This document shows positions 63,806 through 64,000 of a stretch of 64,000 nt of DNA, one piece after another. How positions within the stretch are numbered: the first letter of the stretch is position 1; each line of letters starts with the position of its first letter. Source of the stretch: Micromonospora lutea. Its GTDB lineage: Bacteria > Actinomycetota > Actinomycetes > Mycobacteriales > Micromonosporaceae. The stretch is from positions 248,001 through 312,000 of the forward strand of contig NZ_BOPB01000002.1 of the NCBI RefSeq assembly GCF_016863535.1. Reading direction: 5' to 3'. The position numbers and the translations under genes were made by a program. The notes under the pieces were generated by a model, which saw nothing but the letters and a program-made list of their open reading frames with translations, did no database searches and was not told where the DNA came from.

Positions 63806-64000
63806 ATGCACAGCAGGAATTTCGGTCGTCTCGGCACGGTCAGCGCGCTCACCCTGGGCGGTGGCGGGATCGGCGGTGTGTGGGGGGCAACCGACCACGC
63901 CGAGGCGGTGGCGACCGTGCGGGCGGCCGTCGACGGTGGCGTCACGATGCTCGACCTGGCCCCGACCTACGGTGACGGCTACGCGGCCGAGAACGTCGCC
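63806..64000 (+). CDS. Aldo/keto reductase, partial (runs off the window)
   Basis: The first 65 codons of an NADPH-dependent aldo/keto reductase. The N-terminus NFGRLGTVSALTLGGGGIGG and the TMLDLAPTYGDG block, with the Asp and the catalytic Tyr of the family, are clear. ACGGAGG precedes the ATG. It lies 51 bp after the GT4 gene on the same strand and may belong to the same unit. The rest of the gene is outside the window. Confidence 0.85.
   Translation, partial: MHSRNFGRLGTVSALTLGGGGIGGVWGATDHAEAVATVRAAVDGGVTMLDLAPTYGDGYAAENVA

Overview
The window is GC-rich (about 70%) actinobacterial chromosome, most likely from Micromonospora or a close relative. The grounds are strong GC3 codon use, frequent GTG starts with 1-8 bp stop/start overlaps, a SigC-type ECF sigma factor, LytR-CpsA-Psr and L,D-transpeptidase envelope proteins, an SARP/NB-ARC regulator and a decaprenyl-phosphate phosphoribosyltransferase-like UbiA protein. 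This placement comes from gene content recalled from known families; no search was run.

Layout. (1) 0-8 kb, minus strand: a histidine-utilisation operon in the order RpiR-type regulator, hutU, an M20 amidohydrolase, hutF, hutI, hutH. It is a HutF-type route with no recognisable HutG; the M20 hydrolase is the obvious candidate for the last step. (2) 8.1-10 kb, plus strand: an odd membrane protein that fuses a kinase-like N-terminus, PxPVSG heptads and a trypsin-like fold lacking its catalytic residues. (3) 10-19.8 kb, minus strand: an exopolysaccharide or cell-wall glycan locus (LCP ligase, initiating sugar phosphotransferase, GT2, GT4, flippase, polymerase, acyltransferase). (4) 19.9-25.8 kb: a methyltransferase and MOSC pair, a secreted S15 peptidase, an expansin-like protein with a truncated paralogous 5' end 2.4 kb away, and a GNAT protein. 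(5) 25.9-29.3 kb: tRNA-Leu, bcp, and a nikMNQO/cbiMNQO ECF nickel/cobalt importer with a near-perfect Nur-type box over its promoter. (6) 29.4-35 kb: a SigC-type sigma factor operon with thiol/redox membrane proteins, divergent from copC-copD and ycnI copper genes. (7) 35-41.4 kb: housekeeping and envelope genes (GT87, orn, tRNA-His, two tandem L,D-transpeptidases, tRNA-Lys).

From tRNA-Lys onward the character changes. About 1 kb without a convincing gene, holding a short integrase-like relic, leads into an accessory plus-strand cluster at 42.4-51.3 kb. It contains a UGT-type glycosyltransferase, Rieske oxygenase alpha and beta subunits, a PcaC-type decarboxylase-family protein, an unknown five-cysteine protein, a GT2 and a pair of ABC exporters. 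Beyond it lie two divergent transcription units at 51.4-64 kb: SDR, two GT2, one GT4, an LPG-synthase-type flippase, an SARP/NB-ARC regulator and a membrane EEP protein leftward; an NAD epimerase, a UbiA/DPPR-synthase-like protein, a second GT4 and an aldo/keto reductase rightward.

The two parts most likely to hide an undescribed system are the GT1-Rieske-five-Cys-ABC cluster and the SARP-controlled UbiA/GT locus. The latter reads as a lipid-linked (polyprenyl-phosphate pentose) glycan or glycolipid pathway, but its product cannot be named from sequence alone.
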